A DNA stretch of 64,000 bases from Pseudomonas sp. Irchel 3E13 (GCF_900187455.1 NZ_FYDX01000002.1:62001-126000); one strand, 5' to 3'; shown: positions 9,624-19,236, counted from the first letter of the stretch. Translations and numbers: made by a program. The notes: generated by a model from the sequence alone, not told the origin.

Positions 9624-10324
9624 GGCTGTTCCTCCAGCGGGGTGTCGTCGCCGCCCAGGGCCAGGAATTCAGCGTGGGCGATGGCCACGAAACGCACGCG
9701 GTCGCCGGGTTGCAGCAGGCTGTAGCCGTCGCGCTGGCGATCGAACAACGGCGCGGGGGTGCGTCCGATCAGGTTCCAGCCGCCCGGCGACAGCGCCGGA
9801 TAAGCAGCGGTCTGCCGCTCGGCGATACCGACGCTGCCGGCCGCCACGCGCTTGCGCGGGGTCGCCAGCCGTGGCGAGGCCAGGGATTCTTCCACCAGTC
9901 CCATAAAGGCAAAGCCCGGCGCGAAACCCAAGGCGAATACCTGATACTCGCGGCCGCTGTGACGACGGATGATCTCGTCCTCCGACACGCCGCAACGGGC
10001 CGCCAGCACGCTCAGTTCGGGGCCGACGCTGGCGTCATACCACACCGGAATCTCAAGCCGCCGCCCGCCGGCGCAGGTGTCTGGCTGCAGGTCGCGCAAG
10101 GCGTTATTGATAAGGTCGCGCGCCTCAAGCGGCGAGCACAGCAGCATGTCGAACTGCAGCATCAGCGTGGTGTACGACGGCACCAGATCGATCAGCCGCT
10201 CGCCGAACACGGCCCGCAGCCGCTGGCTGGCGGCGAGCATCCACGGCATGTTGGCTTCGTCGATGGCATCGAACAGACGGACCATCAGGCAATCGATGGC
10301 GACCACTTCGACGCGCAGCTTCAT
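9620..10324 (-). CDS. pxpB: 5-oxoprolinase subunit B
   Basis: 234 residues from the ATG at 10322-10324; it belongs to the allophanate hydrolase subunit 1/KipI family. The motifs [13 protein letters not shown] and [20 protein letters not shown] are typical. It overlaps pxpA by four bases upstream and pxpC by four bases downstream, which fixes the start and shows a tightly coupled operon. PxpB and PxpC form the module that acts with PxpA in pyroglutamate cleavage. Confidence 0.92.
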   Translation of the reverse strand: MKLRVEVVAIDCLMVRLFDAIDEANMPWMLAASQRLRAVFGERLIDLVPSYTTLMLQFDMLLCSPLEARDLINNALRDLQPDTCAGGRRLEIPVWYDASVGPELSVLAARCGVSEDEIIRRHSGREYQVFALGFAPGFAFMGLVEESLASPRLATPRKRVAAGSVGIAERQTAAYPALSPGGWNLIGRTPAPLFDRQRDGYSLLQPGDRVRFVAIAHAEFLALGGDDTPLEEQP

Positions 10325-11073
10325 GGCGTGGCCAGGGCGTCCAGCGCCTCGCGGATCTGCCGTACCGCCGCCACCGAGCTGTGGTTGTCGCCGTGCACGC
10401 AAAGGGTCTGGGCCCGCAGCCGCACCGCGCTGCCATCGCTGGCGGTCAGCGGCTCGCCGCGGGCCAGGCGCAGGGCCTGTTCCAGTACCAGGGCGGGATC
10501 GTGATGCACCGCTCCCGGCAGGCGCCGCGACACCAACCGGCCGGCAGCGTCATAGGCGCGGTCGGCGAAGGCTTCGAACCACAGCGTCACGCCCAGTTCG
10601 TCGCCCAGCGCCTGCGCCGCGCTATCGTCAGCAGTAGCCATCAGCATCAGCGGCAGGGTCGAGTCGTAGGCGGAGACGGCTTCGAGCACGGCGCGCAGGG
10701 TGTCCGGGTTGGCCATCATGTCGTTGTACAAGGCGCCATGGGGTTTGACGTAGGCGACGTGGGTGCCCTGGACCCGGCAGATGCCGTCCAGCGCACCGAT
10801 CTGGTAATGCAGCAGGTCGCGGATTTCCTCGTTGCTGCAGGCCATGGACCGGCGGCCGAAGCCTTGCAGGTCCGGGTAGGCGGGATGGGCGCCGACCAGC
10901 ACCTTGTTGGCCGCCGCGAGGGCCACGGTCTGGCGCATGATGCCGGGGTCGCCGGCGTGGAAACCGCAGGCGATGTTGGCGCAATCAATGAAAGGCATGA
11001 CCTCGGCATCCAGACCCATGGTCCAGTTGCCGAAGCTTTCGCCCATGTCGCAGTTCAGGAGCAGACGACTCAC
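10321..11073 (-). CDS. pxpA: 5-oxoprolinase subunit A (LamB/YcsF family)
   Basis: 250 residues, starting [15 protein letters not shown] and containing the family signatures [12 protein letters not shown] and [15 protein letters not shown], plus HGALYND. PxpA is the hydrolytic subunit of ATP-dependent 5-oxoprolinase. It opens the three-gene pxp operon; the next upstream gene on the same strand (DUF2937) ends 21 bp before it, so a longer transcript is possible. Confidence 0.93.
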   Translation of the reverse strand: MSRLLLNCDMGESFGNWTMGLDAEVMPFIDCANIACGFHAGDPGIMRQTVALAAANKVLVGAHPAYPDLQGFGRRSMACSNEEIRDLLHYQIGALDGICRVQGTHVAYVKPHGALYNDMMANPDTLRAVLEAVSAYDSTLPLMLMATADDSAAQALGDELGVTLWFEAFADRAYDAAGRLVSRRLPGAVHHDPALVLEQALRLARGEPLTASDGSAVRLRAQTLCVHGDNHSSVAAVRQIREALDALATP

Positions 11074-11094
11074 ACGGGCCTCCGGTTTAACGGT

Positions 11095-11616
11095 TCAACG
11101 CCAGCTTGGCTGCACAGCTTTTCGCCGGCCACCCATGATGACCCAGCCGACCAGCAGCAACAGGCTCTCGATCAGCAGCGCGAACAACACCGCGCAACCC
11201 AAACCCCAGGCCGCAGCGTCCGGGGTCAGGAGGATCTGGTAGCTATAGCCCTTGAGGGTTTCTTCGAGGATCGCCGGGTCTGGTCGCGTCAGCACGTGCA
11301 GGGTGCGACTCAGCCAACCGCTCTGCAGCGCCTGCCATTCGCTTTCCAGCATCTGGTTGCGGCTGAGCAGGCTGTCGATGCTGTTGGCGTCACTCTGGAA
11401 CACCGGGTCGTCGCTGGCGCGGTAGTGCCGCACCAGCGCCTGCAAATCGCCCTTGAAGAAGCGCTGCGCAGTTTGCTCGAAGCCTTTCAGGCCCTCGCGC
11501 GACTCCAGCAGATGGGCTTCGACCCGCTGGCTGTAGTCGTTGATCAGGCCGGGAATCTGCACCCCCAGCAGCAAACCGCAGGTGAACAGGATCAATCGCA
11601 GGTAGCTTCTGAGCAT
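11095..11616 (-). CDS. DUF2937 inner-membrane protein
   Basis: 173 residues from the ATG at 11614-11616. Two membrane helices at the ends (about 5-22 and 138-160) enclose a periplasmic helical region of about 110 residues, the DUF2937 layout. No catalytic motif is visible and the role is unknown. It sits between the glutamine amidotransferase gene (11 bp upstream) and pxpA (21 bp downstream), all on the same strand, so co-transcription is likely. Confidence 0.75.
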   Translation of the reverse strand: MLRSYLRLILFTCGLLLGVQIPGLINDYSQRVEAHLLESREGLKGFEQTAQRFFKGDLQALVRHYRASDDPVFQSDANSIDSLLSRNQMLESEWQALQSGWLSRTLHVLTRPDPAILEETLKGYSYQILLTPDAAAWGLGCAVLFALLIESLLLLVGWVIMGGRRKAVQPSWR

Positions 11617-11627
11617 GACGCCTTTCC

Positions 11628-12404
11628 TTAGCGGGCCTGACCCCGTGCGATGCATTCGCCGCGCCGCCACAGGCCCCATTGGCCGGGCTCGTAGCGGTGC
11701 CAGGTTTCGTTTTCCGTGAGCGCCTCGGTGGCGATGACCGTGACCACGTCGTTGGGGGTGGTTTCGGCCTGGAAGTCGACGATCATGTCGACATCCTTGA
11801 GCCGGGCCGGGCCGAACGGCGCACGCCGGGTGATGTGTACCAGCTTGGTCGAACAGAAACAGAACAGCCAGTCGCCATCACTGAGCAGGCAGTTGAACAC
11901 GCCCTTGCCGCGGTATTCGTTGCAGGCCTGTTCGAGCACCGGAATCAGTTCTTCCACCTCCACAGGCTCCGGGAAGGCTTCGCGGATACGGTTGAGCAGG
12001 TCGCAGAAGGCCGCTTCGCTGTCGGTGTCGCCGATGGGCCGGTAGAAAGTCGTCTGACCGTTGAACTCGGCCATCTGGCCGTTGTGCGCGAAGCACCAGT
12101 TGCGCCCCCACAGTTCGCGGACGAACGGGTGGGTGTTGGACAGGCAGACCTTGCCGACGTTGGCCTGGCGGATGTGGCCGATGACCACTTCACTCTTGAT
12201 CGGGTAGCGCTGCACCAGGTTGGCGACTTCCGACTCGCAGCTCGCGGCCGGGTCCTGGAACAACCGCAGGCCGCGCCCTTCATAGAAACCGATGCCCCAA
12301 CCATCGCGGTGCGGGCCGGTGCGGCCGCCGCGCTGCATCAGCCCGGTAAAGCTGAAAACGATATCGGTGGGGACGTTGGCGCTCATGCCCAGTAGTTCAC
12401 ACAT
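11628..12404 (-). CDS. Class II glutamine amidotransferase (YafJ-like)
   Basis: 258 residues. Cys2 becomes the N-terminal nucleophile after Met removal (MCELLGMSANVP), followed by HRDGWGIGFYEG and the GHIRQAN and FAHNGQM motifs of Ntn-type glutaminase domains. There is no synthase domain, as in YafJ. It should hydrolyse glutamine or a gamma-glutamyl compound in the cytosol; the physiological substrate is not clear from sequence. It is followed closely by the DUF2937 gene. Confidence 0.87.
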   Translation of the reverse strand: MCELLGMSANVPTDIVFSFTGLMQRGGRTGPHRDGWGIGFYEGRGLRLFQDPAASCESEVANLVQRYPIKSEVVIGHIRQANVGKVCLSNTHPFVRELWGRNWCFAHNGQMAEFNGQTTFYRPIGDTDSEAAFCDLLNRIREAFPEPVEVEELIPVLEQACNEYRGKGVFNCLLSDGDWLFCFCSTKLVHITRRAPFGPARLKDVDMIVDFQAETTPNDVVTVIATEALTENETWHRYEPGQWGLWRRGECIARGQAR

Positions 12405-12424
12405 TGCTCGGGTCGCTCCAGGCG

Positions 12425-12907
12425 TTACAGACGCGGTTCGAGACGTTGGCGCGGGCCGCCCGGCGGCAATTCCGGCGGCTCCTCGCGGTAGCGGCTGGCA
12501 CTTGTAACAGGCTCGGCCATGACTTCGTCGGCATCACGCTTGGCGGCGGCTTCGGCGCGCTCGCGACGGGCACGGGCGCGGGCCTCCAGCGGCAGGCGGA
12601 TGGCGACGAAGATAAGGTAAAGGGCGAAGGCGATCATGCCGTACATGGCCAGATCGGAAGCGGCGCGCCAGACGTTGTTGCCGACCTTGAACAGCATGTC
12701 CAGGGCGGTAATGGCGATGGCCGGGGCGAACAGCTCCTTGACCGGGTCGATGATGGTCGGGGTCAGCAGCAGCACCGCCATCAACACCCGCAGCGGCTCG
12801 CGCAGCCAGCGCCACATCCAGCCGGTGATGCGGAAACCCACCCACAGGCAGCCCAGGGCGGCCAGGGCGTACAGGCCCCAGGCGAACAGATAGTCGTTTT
12901 CGGTCAT
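12425..12907 (-). CDS. Conserved small integral membrane protein
   Basis: 160 residues from the ATG at 12905-12907. Three or four membrane helices lie in the first 110 residues (LFAWGLYALAALGCLWVGF; VLMAVLLLTPTI; MYGMIAFALYLIFVAI), then a charged cytosolic tail rich in Arg, Glu and Ala that ends in a proline-rich stretch. I recognise no functional domain. It is 20 bp upstream of the glutamine amidotransferase on the same strand and divergent from the oligopeptidase gene. Confidence 0.7.
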   Translation of the reverse strand: MTENDYLFAWGLYALAALGCLWVGFRITGWMWRWLREPLRVLMAVLLLTPTIIDPVKELFAPAIAITALDMLFKVGNNVWRAASDLAMYGMIAFALYLIFVAIRLPLEARARARRERAEAAAKRDADEVMAEPVTSASRYREEPPELPPGGPRQRLEPRL

Positions 12908-12989
12908 GGCGTCCGTGGAAAGGTAGGCAAACAGGCGCTTATGATAACGGCTTTTCCGCGCGCAGGCGCCCCCCAGCCAAGAGAACCCC

Positions 12990-15041
12990 ATGTCCGCTAC
13001 CGCCAACGCTTCCCCTGCACCGATCGCCCGCCAGGGCGACGGACCGGATCCCTACGCCTGGCTACAGGAGCGCGACGCCGCGGAGGTCATGGCCTACCTG
13101 GAAGCCGAGAACGCTTACCAGCAGGCGCAACTGGCCGACCAGGCGGACCTGCGCGAGCAATTGTTCGAAGAGATCAAGGGCCGCATCCTCGAAACCGATC
13201 TGTCGCTGCCTTCGCCCTGGGGCCCGTACCTGTATTACACCCGCACCACGGCGGGCGACGAGTATCCGCGGCACTACCGCTGCCCGCGCCCGGCGGACGA
13301 TTCGAACACCGTCGATCAGGACCGCGAAGAACTGCTGCTCGACCCCAACGCCCTCGCCGACGGCGGTTTCCTCAGCCTCGGCGCCTTCAACGTCAGCCCC
13401 GACCACCAGCGCCTGGCTTACAGCCTCGACACCAGCGGCGACGAGATCTACACCCTGTACGTCAAGGAACTGGCCAGCGGCGAAATCCGCGAGCTGCCGT
13501 TCGACGACTGCGACGGCAGCATGACCTGGGCCAACGACAGCCAGACGCTGTTCTTCACTGAACTGGACGACACCCACCGGCCCTTCCGCCTGTACCGCCA
13601 CCGCTTGGGCAGCGCGGACGCCGAGGCGGTGTTCGAAGAAGCCGACGGGCGTTTCTTCCTGCACTGCTACCGGGCCAGTTCCGAGCGCCAGTTGATCCTG
13701 CTGCTCAACAGCAAGACAACCAGCGAAGCCTGGGTGCTGGACGCCGACACCCCGGAGCAGCCCTTCACCTGCCTGGCAGCGCGGGTCGAAGGCCACGAGT
13801 ACTACCCCGACCACGGCCAGCTCGACGGCGAATGGCGCTGGTTCATCCGCAGCAACCAGGACGGCATCAACTTCGCGTTGTTCCAAGCACCAAGCGGCGC
13901 GGTACCGAGCCGCGCCGACTGGCAGGTGCTGGTCCCGCACCGCGACGACATCATGCTGGAAGGCCTGACCCTCAACGCCAGCGCCCTGACCCTGAGCCTG
14001 CGCGAAGGTGGCCTGCCGATCATTGAAGTGCATCCGGCGGGGCTGCCGGTCTACCGCGTGCAATTGCCGGATGCCGCCTACAGCCTGTACGTGCAGGACA
14101 GCCTGGAGTTCGCCAGTTCGCGCATCCGCCTGCGCTACGAGGCGTTGAACCGCCCGGCACAGGTGCGTCAACTGGTCCTCGCCTCTGGCGAGCAGGCCGT
14201 GCTCAAGCAGACCCCGGTGCTCGGCCCGTTCGATGCCGACGCCTACGTCAGCCGCCGTCTCTGGGCCACCGCCGGCGACGGCACGCGCATCCCGATCAGC
14301 CTGGTGCAGCGCCGCGAAGACCTCGGCCGCCCGGTGCCGCTGTACCTGTACGGCTACGGCGCCTACGGCGAAAGCCTCGACCCGTGGTTTTCCCATGCCC
14401 GCCTGAGCCTGCTGGAACGTGGCGTGGCCTTCGCCATCGCCCACGTGCGTGGCGGCGGTGAACTGGGTGAAGCCTGGTATCGCGCCGGCAAGCAGGAACA
14501 CAAACAGAACACCTTCGACGACTTCATCGCCTGCGCCGAACACCTGATCGCCGAAAACGTGACCAGCGCCGGGCAACTGGCGATCAGTGGCGGCAGCGCC
14601 GGTGGCCTGTTGATCGGCGCGGTGCTCAACCAGCGCCCGGAACTGTTCAAGGTCGCCATCGCCGAAGTGCCGTTCGTCGATGTGCTCAACACCATGCTCG
14701 ACCCCGAGCTGCCGCTGACCGTCACCGAGTACGACGAATGGGGCAACCCGCAGGAGCCGGAGGTGTATGCGCGGATCAAGGCCTACGCGCCTTACGAAAA
14801 CGTCAAGGCCCAGGCCTACCCGTCCATGCTGGTGATCGCCGGCTACAACGACAGCCGCGTGCAGTACTGGGAAGCGGCCAAGTGGGTGGCACGCCTGCGG
14901 GTGACCCGCACCGACGACAATCCCCTGCTGCTCAAGACCGAACTGGGCGCCGGCCACGGTGGCATGAGCGGGCGTTATCAGGGCCTGCGCGACGTGGCGC
15001 TGGAATATGCCTTCATCCTGAATGAGCTGGATGTGGTGTAA
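12990..15041 (+). CDS. ptrB: Oligopeptidase B-type S9 serine peptidase
   Basis: 683 residues: an N-terminal beta-propeller (to about 405) and a C-terminal alpha/beta hydrolase. The catalytic triad is visible as S536 in GGSAGGLL, D621 in GYNDSR and H656 in GAGHGG. The motif YGYGAYGES precedes the hydrolase core. Enzymes of this type cleave short peptides, usually after basic residues, in the cytosol or periplasm; no signal peptide is seen. Length and triad spacing fit oligopeptidase B better than prolyl oligopeptidase, though the two are related. Confidence 0.87.
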   Translation: MSATANASPAPIARQGDGPDPYAWLQERDAAEVMAYLEAENAYQQAQLADQADLREQLFEEIKGRILETDLSLPSPWGPYLYYTRTTAGDEYPRHYRCPRPADDSNTVDQDREELLLDPNALADGGFLSLGAFNVSPDHQRLAYSLDTSGDEIYTLYVKELASGEIRELPFDDCDGSMTWANDSQTLFFTELDDTHRPFRLYRHRLGSADAEAVFEEADGRFFLHCYRASSERQLILLLNSKTTSEAWVLDADTPEQPFTCLAARVEGHEYYPDHGQLDGEWRWFIRSNQDGINFALFQAPSGAVPSRADWQVLVPHRDDIMLEGLTLNASALTLSLREGGLPIIEVHPAGLPVYRVQLPDAAYSLYVQDSLEFASSRIRLRYEALNRPAQVRQLVLASGEQAVLKQTPVLGPFDADAYVSRRLWATAGDGTRIPISLVQRREDLGRPVPLYLYGYGAYGESLDPWFSHARLSLLERGVAFAIAHVRGGGELGEAWYRAGKQEHKQNTFDDFIACAEHLIAENVTSAGQLAISGGSAGGLLIGAVLNQRPELFKVAIAEVPFVDVLNTMLDPELPLTVTEYDEWGNPQEPEVYARIKAYAPYENVKAQAYPSMLVIAGYNDSRVQYWEAAKWVARLRVTRTDDNPLLLKTELGAGHGGMSGRYQGLRDVALEYAFILNELDVV

Positions 15042-15127
15042 ATCGCGTTTTCCGTTGTCAGAGCTTGCACCGCGACGCCAGTCGCGGTGCGATCACCACA
15101 ACTCGACAACAAGAAAGACGGAACGCG

Positions 15128-15601
15128 ATGCCTGAAGCCACCTTCCTCACCAACGAAATCCGCGACCTGTTGATGGACTGCGGCCTGTTCGACCAGCTCC
15201 TGCCCGGCGACTTCCTCGCCGCCGCCGGCTATTTCGCCCTGAGCAGCATGGACGCGGGCCAGGAGATATTCCGCGAAGGCGATGCCGGCACCTTCATGTG
15301 CATCATCGTTCACGGCCAGGTATCGGTACGCAAGACCGACGCCGACGGCCGCGAAGTGGAAATCGCCATCCTGCGCAAGGGCCGCGCCTTCGGCGAAATG
15401 GCCGTGCTGGACGGCGAGCGGCGTTCGGCCTCGTGCCTGGCCGCCAGCGACTGCCAATTGCTCAGTCTGGGCAAGGACGCGCTGGAAAAAATGCTCAACG
15501 ACGCGCCGAAGATCGCCGCGAAAATCATCCGCGCGCTGGCCGTGGCCCTGTCCAAGCGGTTGCGCATGCTCGATGGCCAACGCTTGTCGCAACAGGTCTA
15601 G
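15128..15601 (+). CDS. Cyclic nucleotide-binding domain protein
   Basis: 157 residues from the ATG at 15128. A single cNMP-binding beta-barrel covers about residues 20-140, including the phosphate-binding cassette region KGRAFGEMAVLDGERRSASC; no DNA-binding or catalytic domain follows. It probably acts as a stand-alone sensor or regulator of a partner. Its 3' end overlaps by four bases the end of a convergent small exported protein gene. Confidence 0.82.
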   Translation: MPEATFLTNEIRDLLMDCGLFDQLLPGDFLAAAGYFALSSMDAGQEIFREGDAGTFMCIIVHGQVSVRKTDADGREVEIAILRKGRAFGEMAVLDGERRSASCLAASDCQLLSLGKDALEKMLNDAPKIAAKIIRALAVALSKRLRMLDGQRLSQQV

Positions 15602-15873
15602 CCGTCTTTCGCCCGCTCCTTGCCGGCATCCGGGGACAACCCGGGCAACGGTTGATCCTTCGGCGGCGCGGGCAGCGGCACGGGCGGCAACAACGGCGCT
15701 CCCGGCTTGCCGGAACCGGCGCGCGGCACGACAGGCGGCGACACCTGCGGATACGGCGTCGGGGTGGCGGTTCCCGGGGCGCCGGGCACCGGTGCGATGA
15801 CCCGCGGTTGCGGGTCGGCGGCCTGGGCCGTGGCGAGACTGGCCCAACACAGCAGGATACTCGTCAGACGCAT
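15598..15873 (-). CDS. Small exported proline-rich protein
   Basis: 91 residues. Residues 1-18 form a signal peptide (MRLTSILLCWASLATAQA) with a plausible cleavage after AQA; the mature part is about one-third proline and has no recognisable fold. It is likely periplasmic or associated with the cell wall. It is convergent with the cNMP-binding gene. The signal peptide supports a real gene, but the function is unknown. Confidence 0.6.
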   Translation of the reverse strand: MRLTSILLCWASLATAQAADPQPRVIAPVPGAPGTATPTPYPQVSPPVVPRAGSGKPGAPLLPPVPLPAPPKDQPLPGLSPDAGKERAKDG

Positions 15874-15998
15874 GGGGGGCTCCTGGTCGAGGTTCTACAC
15901 TACAGGCTACTCCGCCGCGCAGCAGTTTGCCTGCCCAGGCGCGAGTAGTGGCGTTAAACTGGCGTCAAAACCGTAACAAGCCCGAGCAGGTATAAAAA

Positions 15999-16370
15999 AT
16001 GACTTCCTCTTCCTCCGCTGCCGCCACCGCGCGGCTCGATCGCATTCTCGCCGACGCCAAGCGCGACGATGAGCGCGGCTATCGCCAGAAAGCCCTGAGA
16101 ATGTATCCCCACGTCTGCGGCCGCTGCGCCCGTGAGTTCGCCGGCAAGCGCCTGAGCGAACTGACCGTGCACCACCGCGACCACAACCACGACAACAATC
16201 CCCAGGACGGTTCCAACTGGGAATTGCTGTGCCTGTACTGCCACGACAACGAGCACTCCCGCTACACGGACCAGCAGTACTTCAGCGAAGGCTCCACCAG
16301 CACCCCGAGCATCGCCAAGGCCACCCATAACCCGTTCGCCGGGCTCGCCGGATTGCTGAAGAAGGACTGA
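15999..16370 (+). CDS. yajD: YajD-family HNH nuclease
   Basis: 123 residues with two CxxC-type zinc pairs (HVCGRCAREF and LCLYCHDNEH) bracketing the HNH core LTVHHRDHNHDNNP and GSNWELL. This matches the small HNH protein YajD in length and layout. HNH proteins usually cut DNA; the role of YajD is not established. It stands alone, 73 bp upstream of the rRNA/tRNA methyltransferase-like gene. Confidence 0.85.
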   Translation: MTSSSSAAATARLDRILADAKRDDERGYRQKALRMYPHVCGRCAREFAGKRLSELTVHHRDHNHDNNPQDGSNWELLCLYCHDNEHSRYTDQQYFSEGSTSTPSIAKATHNPFAGLAGLLKKD

Positions 16371-16443
16371 AGTCCGACTTTTCGTACAAAGCCATGCCGG
16401 TGACCCCGTATACTCGCGCTTTTTTTGCGAAGGGGCCCGGCAC

Positions 16444-16914
16444 GTGGCGAACAAACGGTACAGTTGCATTGGCCTGTACAACCCCAAATCCCCGGAAAAC
16501 GTCGGTTCGGTCATGCGCGCCGCTGGCTGCTATGGCGTCAACTCGGTGTTCTACACCGGCAAGCGCTATGAACGCGCCCGCGACTTCGTCACCGACACCA
16601 AGCGGGTGCACTACGACATTCCGCTGATCGGCATCGACGACCTGCAGAAAATCATTCCGCTGGGCTGCACCCCGGTCGCCGTGGAACTGGTGGAGGGCGC
16701 TCGCCCGCTGCCGGAATACACCCACCCGGATCGCGCCATCTACATCTTCGGCCCCGAGGATGGTTCGCTGGACGACGACGTCCGCGCCTGGTGCGAAGAA
16801 ACCATCTACATCCCGACCAACGGCTGCATGAACCTCGCGGCCACCGTCAACGTGGTGCTCTACGACCGCATGGCCAAGGGTTTGAACACCCGCTCCGGCC
16901 CGCGCTTCAAGTAA
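16444..16914 (+). CDS. SpoU/TrmH-family RNA methyltransferase
   Basis: 156 residues, GTG start, beginning VANKRYSCIGLYNPKSPENV. The SPOUT-class motifs are seen: NPKSPENVGSVMRAAG (motif 1), IYIFGPEDGSL (motif 2) and IPTNGCMNLAATVNVVLYDR (motif 3). Such proteins 2'-O-methylate RNA ribose using SAM through a trefoil knot. Because it is short and lacks an added RNA-binding domain it resembles TrmL-like enzymes, but the exact target is uncertain. Confidence 0.85.
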   Translation: MANKRYSCIGLYNPKSPENVGSVMRAAGCYGVNSVFYTGKRYERARDFVTDTKRVHYDIPLIGIDDLQKIIPLGCTPVAVELVEGARPLPEYTHPDRAIYIFGPEDGSLDDDVRAWCEETIYIPTNGCMNLAATVNVVLYDRMAKGLNTRSGPRFK

Positions 16915-16989
16915 CCGGCCACACCGATGGAACGCCGGTCGCGCACCGGCGGTCTGCTGACTATCACGTACCCGACAGGAGCATCGTCC

Positions 16990-17352
16990 ATGTCCCAGAA
17001 GATCGAGATTCCGAGCACGCCATTCCAGAGCACGCCAGAACAGAACGTCCACGGCTGGGAGCGCGCAAGCTCCGTGGCCACCGGCGTACTGATGGTCGGC
17101 AAGGGCTTGCGCCGCGGCGGCCTGTTCGGCCTGATCCAGATGGCGATTGGCGGCGCAGTGCTGGCCCGTGGCGTGACCGGGCATTGCGCGGCCAAGAGCC
17201 TGATAGAGCGCGGCCGCGCCGACCTCGACCAGATCCGCTCACGCATCGAGCGCAGCGGCAGTGAGTTGAAGGCGTTGAAGGCAAGCGCCGAGGCGGCTAC
17301 GCGAGAAGTAACGGTGACGGGGAATGTGTCGCTGGTGAATCCCAAGCCGTGA
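16990..17352 (+). CDS. DUF2892/YgaP-like membrane protein
   Basis: 120 residues from the ATG at 16990, which has AGGAG ten bases upstream. The central region (ERASSVATGVLMVGKGLRRG then a hydrophobic segment ending GVTGHCAAKSL) is the DUF2892 type: two short helices with the conserved GVTGHC motif. The C-terminal part is helical and charged. Membrane location is likely; no function is known. Confidence 0.7.
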   Translation: MSQKIEIPSTPFQSTPEQNVHGWERASSVATGVLMVGKGLRRGGLFGLIQMAIGGAVLARGVTGHCAAKSLIERGRADLDQIRSRIERSGSELKALKASAEAATREVTVTGNVSLVNPKP

Positions 17353-17380
17353 TTTGAATGCTGTATCGCTGACGGCGCTT

Positions 17381-17453
17381 CGCGAGCAAGCTCGCTCCTA
17401 CATCATCCATTGATCGCAACGCCCATGGACCTGTAGGAGCGAGCTTGCTCGCG
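17381..17453. repeat. Inverted pair of Pseudomonas REP elements
   Basis: CGCGAGCAAGCTCGCTCCTA-type unit at 17381-17402 and its exact inverted copy at 17432-17453, separated by 29 bp. Each unit is itself partly palindromic. The size, inverted pairing and GAGCAAGCTCGCTCC core are typical of REP/REPIN elements of fluorescent pseudomonads, which are spread by RAYT transposases. Confidence 0.85.
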
Positions 17454-17510
17454 ATGCACCGGCACTGAGAACCTAGGTATGTAGATCCCCATAGACCGAC
17501 AACACCCACA

Positions 17511-18731
17511 CTATTTCAACAACGAACTCTGCAACACCTCTGACTCCCGCCCCAGCACACTCTCCGCCAACTGCACGAACTCCGCGGTACTCACGCTGTT
17601 CACCCGCATCAACGCGCGGGTCAGGTCATCCAGCGAGCGCTTGTTCTGGCTGTGCAAGCGTATCTCCCGGTCCAGCGCCTGCAACAGCAGCACCGCGCGG
17701 GAGATAGTCGCGCCGCTGATCTGTTCGCCACGCACGCTGGTGACCGCCTTGCCTTCCTTGTTCAGCCGCGCTTGCAGCGCCTGGTAGCGGTCATCGCTGA
17801 TACCGCCAGCACGACGCAACAGTTCGATGGAGTAGTACTCGGCCAGACCCTCGGTGATCCAGTCGCTGCCCTCGCGGTCGCTGATCCGCGCGAACACCCG
17901 CACCAGCTCGCGCAACAGCGGGCTGCTGCCGTTTTCGCTGACCAGCGGCGTGGCGCTGTTGAGGAAGATCGAATTGTTCGCCGCCCGCGCCCCGCGCCAC
18001 AGGTGCTCGCGCGCGCCGACCAGCAGCAGCTTCGGCGGCGTACGCGGGAACACCGCCTGGTACTGCGGCCAGACGAACGTCAGCAGGGTCAGCGCATCCA
18101 TCCGCCGCAGCCCCTGGCCGAAAGGTCCGGCGACGCTGACCTCGGTGTCGCCCAGCCGGGTACGCCGGGCGCCGACGTTGCCGGCCAGCATCCAACCGGT
18201 GGGGCGGTCGAACAGCCGCGAGACGTTGTCGATGCGAAAACGCTGCTTGCCCACCCGCGGCCAGGCGGTTTCGATGCTTTTCCAGCCAGCGGGCAATTCC
18301 AGCGTCAGGCGCGCCACCAGTTCGGTGCCGTCCTGCTGGTCGAGGCGCGCGGGCGGCACCAGGTCATCACCGCGAAACAGCGCCCACTCCGACGACAGGC
18401 GGCTGTCATGGCTGCCGTTCTTCAAACGATGGTTGAGGTGCACCCGATAGCTCAGGCTGGCCTTGCCCGGTGCCGGGCGCCAGACGCCGCGCTGGTTGTC
18501 GGCCTGTTGCTGCCACGGGCCATCGGCCTTGAAATCGCTGTACAGGCCGTCCTTGCCCAGGTCGAAGTCGAGGCTGCGGACCTGCGCGCCGTCGGCGAGG
18601 GTCACGCGCACTTCGGCCTGCCCGGTCTGCGGCAGCAAGCGCACGTGGTAGTCCAGATCGACTTTTTTCGCCCAGGCGGCGTTGCTCGCCAGCAACAACA
18701 CGACCCACGCCAGATGGTGACGCACAGACAT
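17511..18731 (-). CDS. Exported M1/M61-like protein without the zinc motif
   Basis: 406 residues with a signal peptide (about 1-21, cut after AWA). The body resembles gluzincin peptidases of the M61/M1 type: an N-terminal beta-domain and then a helical region with WITEGLAEYYS (291-301), which matches the helix carrying the third zinc ligand. The HExxH helix that should come before it reads LLRELVRVF (272-280), so both histidines are missing. It is therefore probably a periplasmic pseudo-peptidase with a binding or scaffolding role. The remote family assignment rests on the EGLAEY motif and layout only. Confidence 0.65.
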   Translation of the reverse strand: MSVRHHLAWVVLLLASNAAWAKKVDLDYHVRLLPQTGQAEVRVTLADGAQVRSLDFDLGKDGLYSDFKADGPWQQQADNQRGVWRPAPGKASLSYRVHLNHRLKNGSHDSRLSSEWALFRGDDLVPPARLDQQDGTELVARLTLELPAGWKSIETAWPRVGKQRFRIDNVSRLFDRPTGWMLAGNVGARRTRLGDTEVSVAGPFGQGLRRMDALTLLTFVWPQYQAVFPRTPPKLLLVGAREHLWRGARAANNSIFLNSATPLVSENGSSPLLRELVRVFARISDREGSDWITEGLAEYYSIELLRRAGGISDDRYQALQARLNKEGKAVTSVRGEQISGATISRAVLLLQALDREIRLHSQNKRSLDDLTRALMRVNSVSTAEFVQLAESVLGRESEVLQSSLLK

Positions 18732-18786
18732 CGCCCGACTCCTTGTTTTAATGCGATGACCGCGAAAGCAGGCTCTACAGCAAGCC

Positions 18787-19236
18787 TTAGCTGGCGCGGA
18801 AAATCAGATAGTCTTCCCAGTCATCCTCGTCCACGCTCTCCTCGCTGAGCATGCGTCCGGATTGTGATATGCGCTGCTTGTGCACCTGCTCGCGGTCGCC
18901 ACACACCAGATGGTGCCAGCGCGGCAGGTCCTTGCCCTCGCTGACCAGGCGATAGCCGCAGGTCGGCGGCAGCCACTTGAACTGATCCGCCTTGCCCGGG
19001 GTGAGCTGGATGCAGTCCGGGACATGCGCGAAGCGGTTGGGGTAGTCGCTGCACTGGCAGGTCTTCAGGTCCAGCAGTTTGCAGGCGATCCGCGTGTAAT
19101 AGACGCTGTTGTCGTCTTCGTCTTCGAGCTTTTGCAGGCAGCACAGGCCGCAGCCATCGCACAACGACTCCCACTCCAGACGATCGAGCTGCTCGAGGGT
19201 CTTGCGGGTCCAGAACGGTTCGGGCGTTGCCTGCAT
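18787..19236 (-). CDS. YcgN-family cysteine-cluster protein
   Basis: 149 residues from the ATG at 19234-19236; a TTG seven codons earlier is possible. The N-terminal cluster [12 protein letters not shown] and later [11 protein letters not shown] and PTCGYR give the eight or more conserved cysteines of the YcgN/YkgJ type, which may bind zinc or an iron-sulfur cluster. Length and sequence match E. coli YcgN closely. The role is unknown. Confidence 0.88.
   Translation of the reverse strand: MQATPEPFWTRKTLEQLDRLEWESLCDGCGLCCLQKLEDEDDNSVYYTRIACKLLDLKTCQCSDYPNRFAHVPDCIQLTPGKADQFKWLPPTCGYRLVSEGKDLPRWHHLVCGDREQVHKQRISQSGRMLSEESVDEDDWEDYLIFRAS

Noticed and set aside
13062..14957. Long minus-strand ORF opposite ptrB
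   Set aside because: It is a shadow of the high-GC ptrB gene; the plus-strand product has a full catalytic triad and domain layout.
16927..16989. Upstream start for the DUF2892 gene
   Set aside because: The extension lacks a ribosome-binding site, while AGGAG precedes the ATG at 16990.
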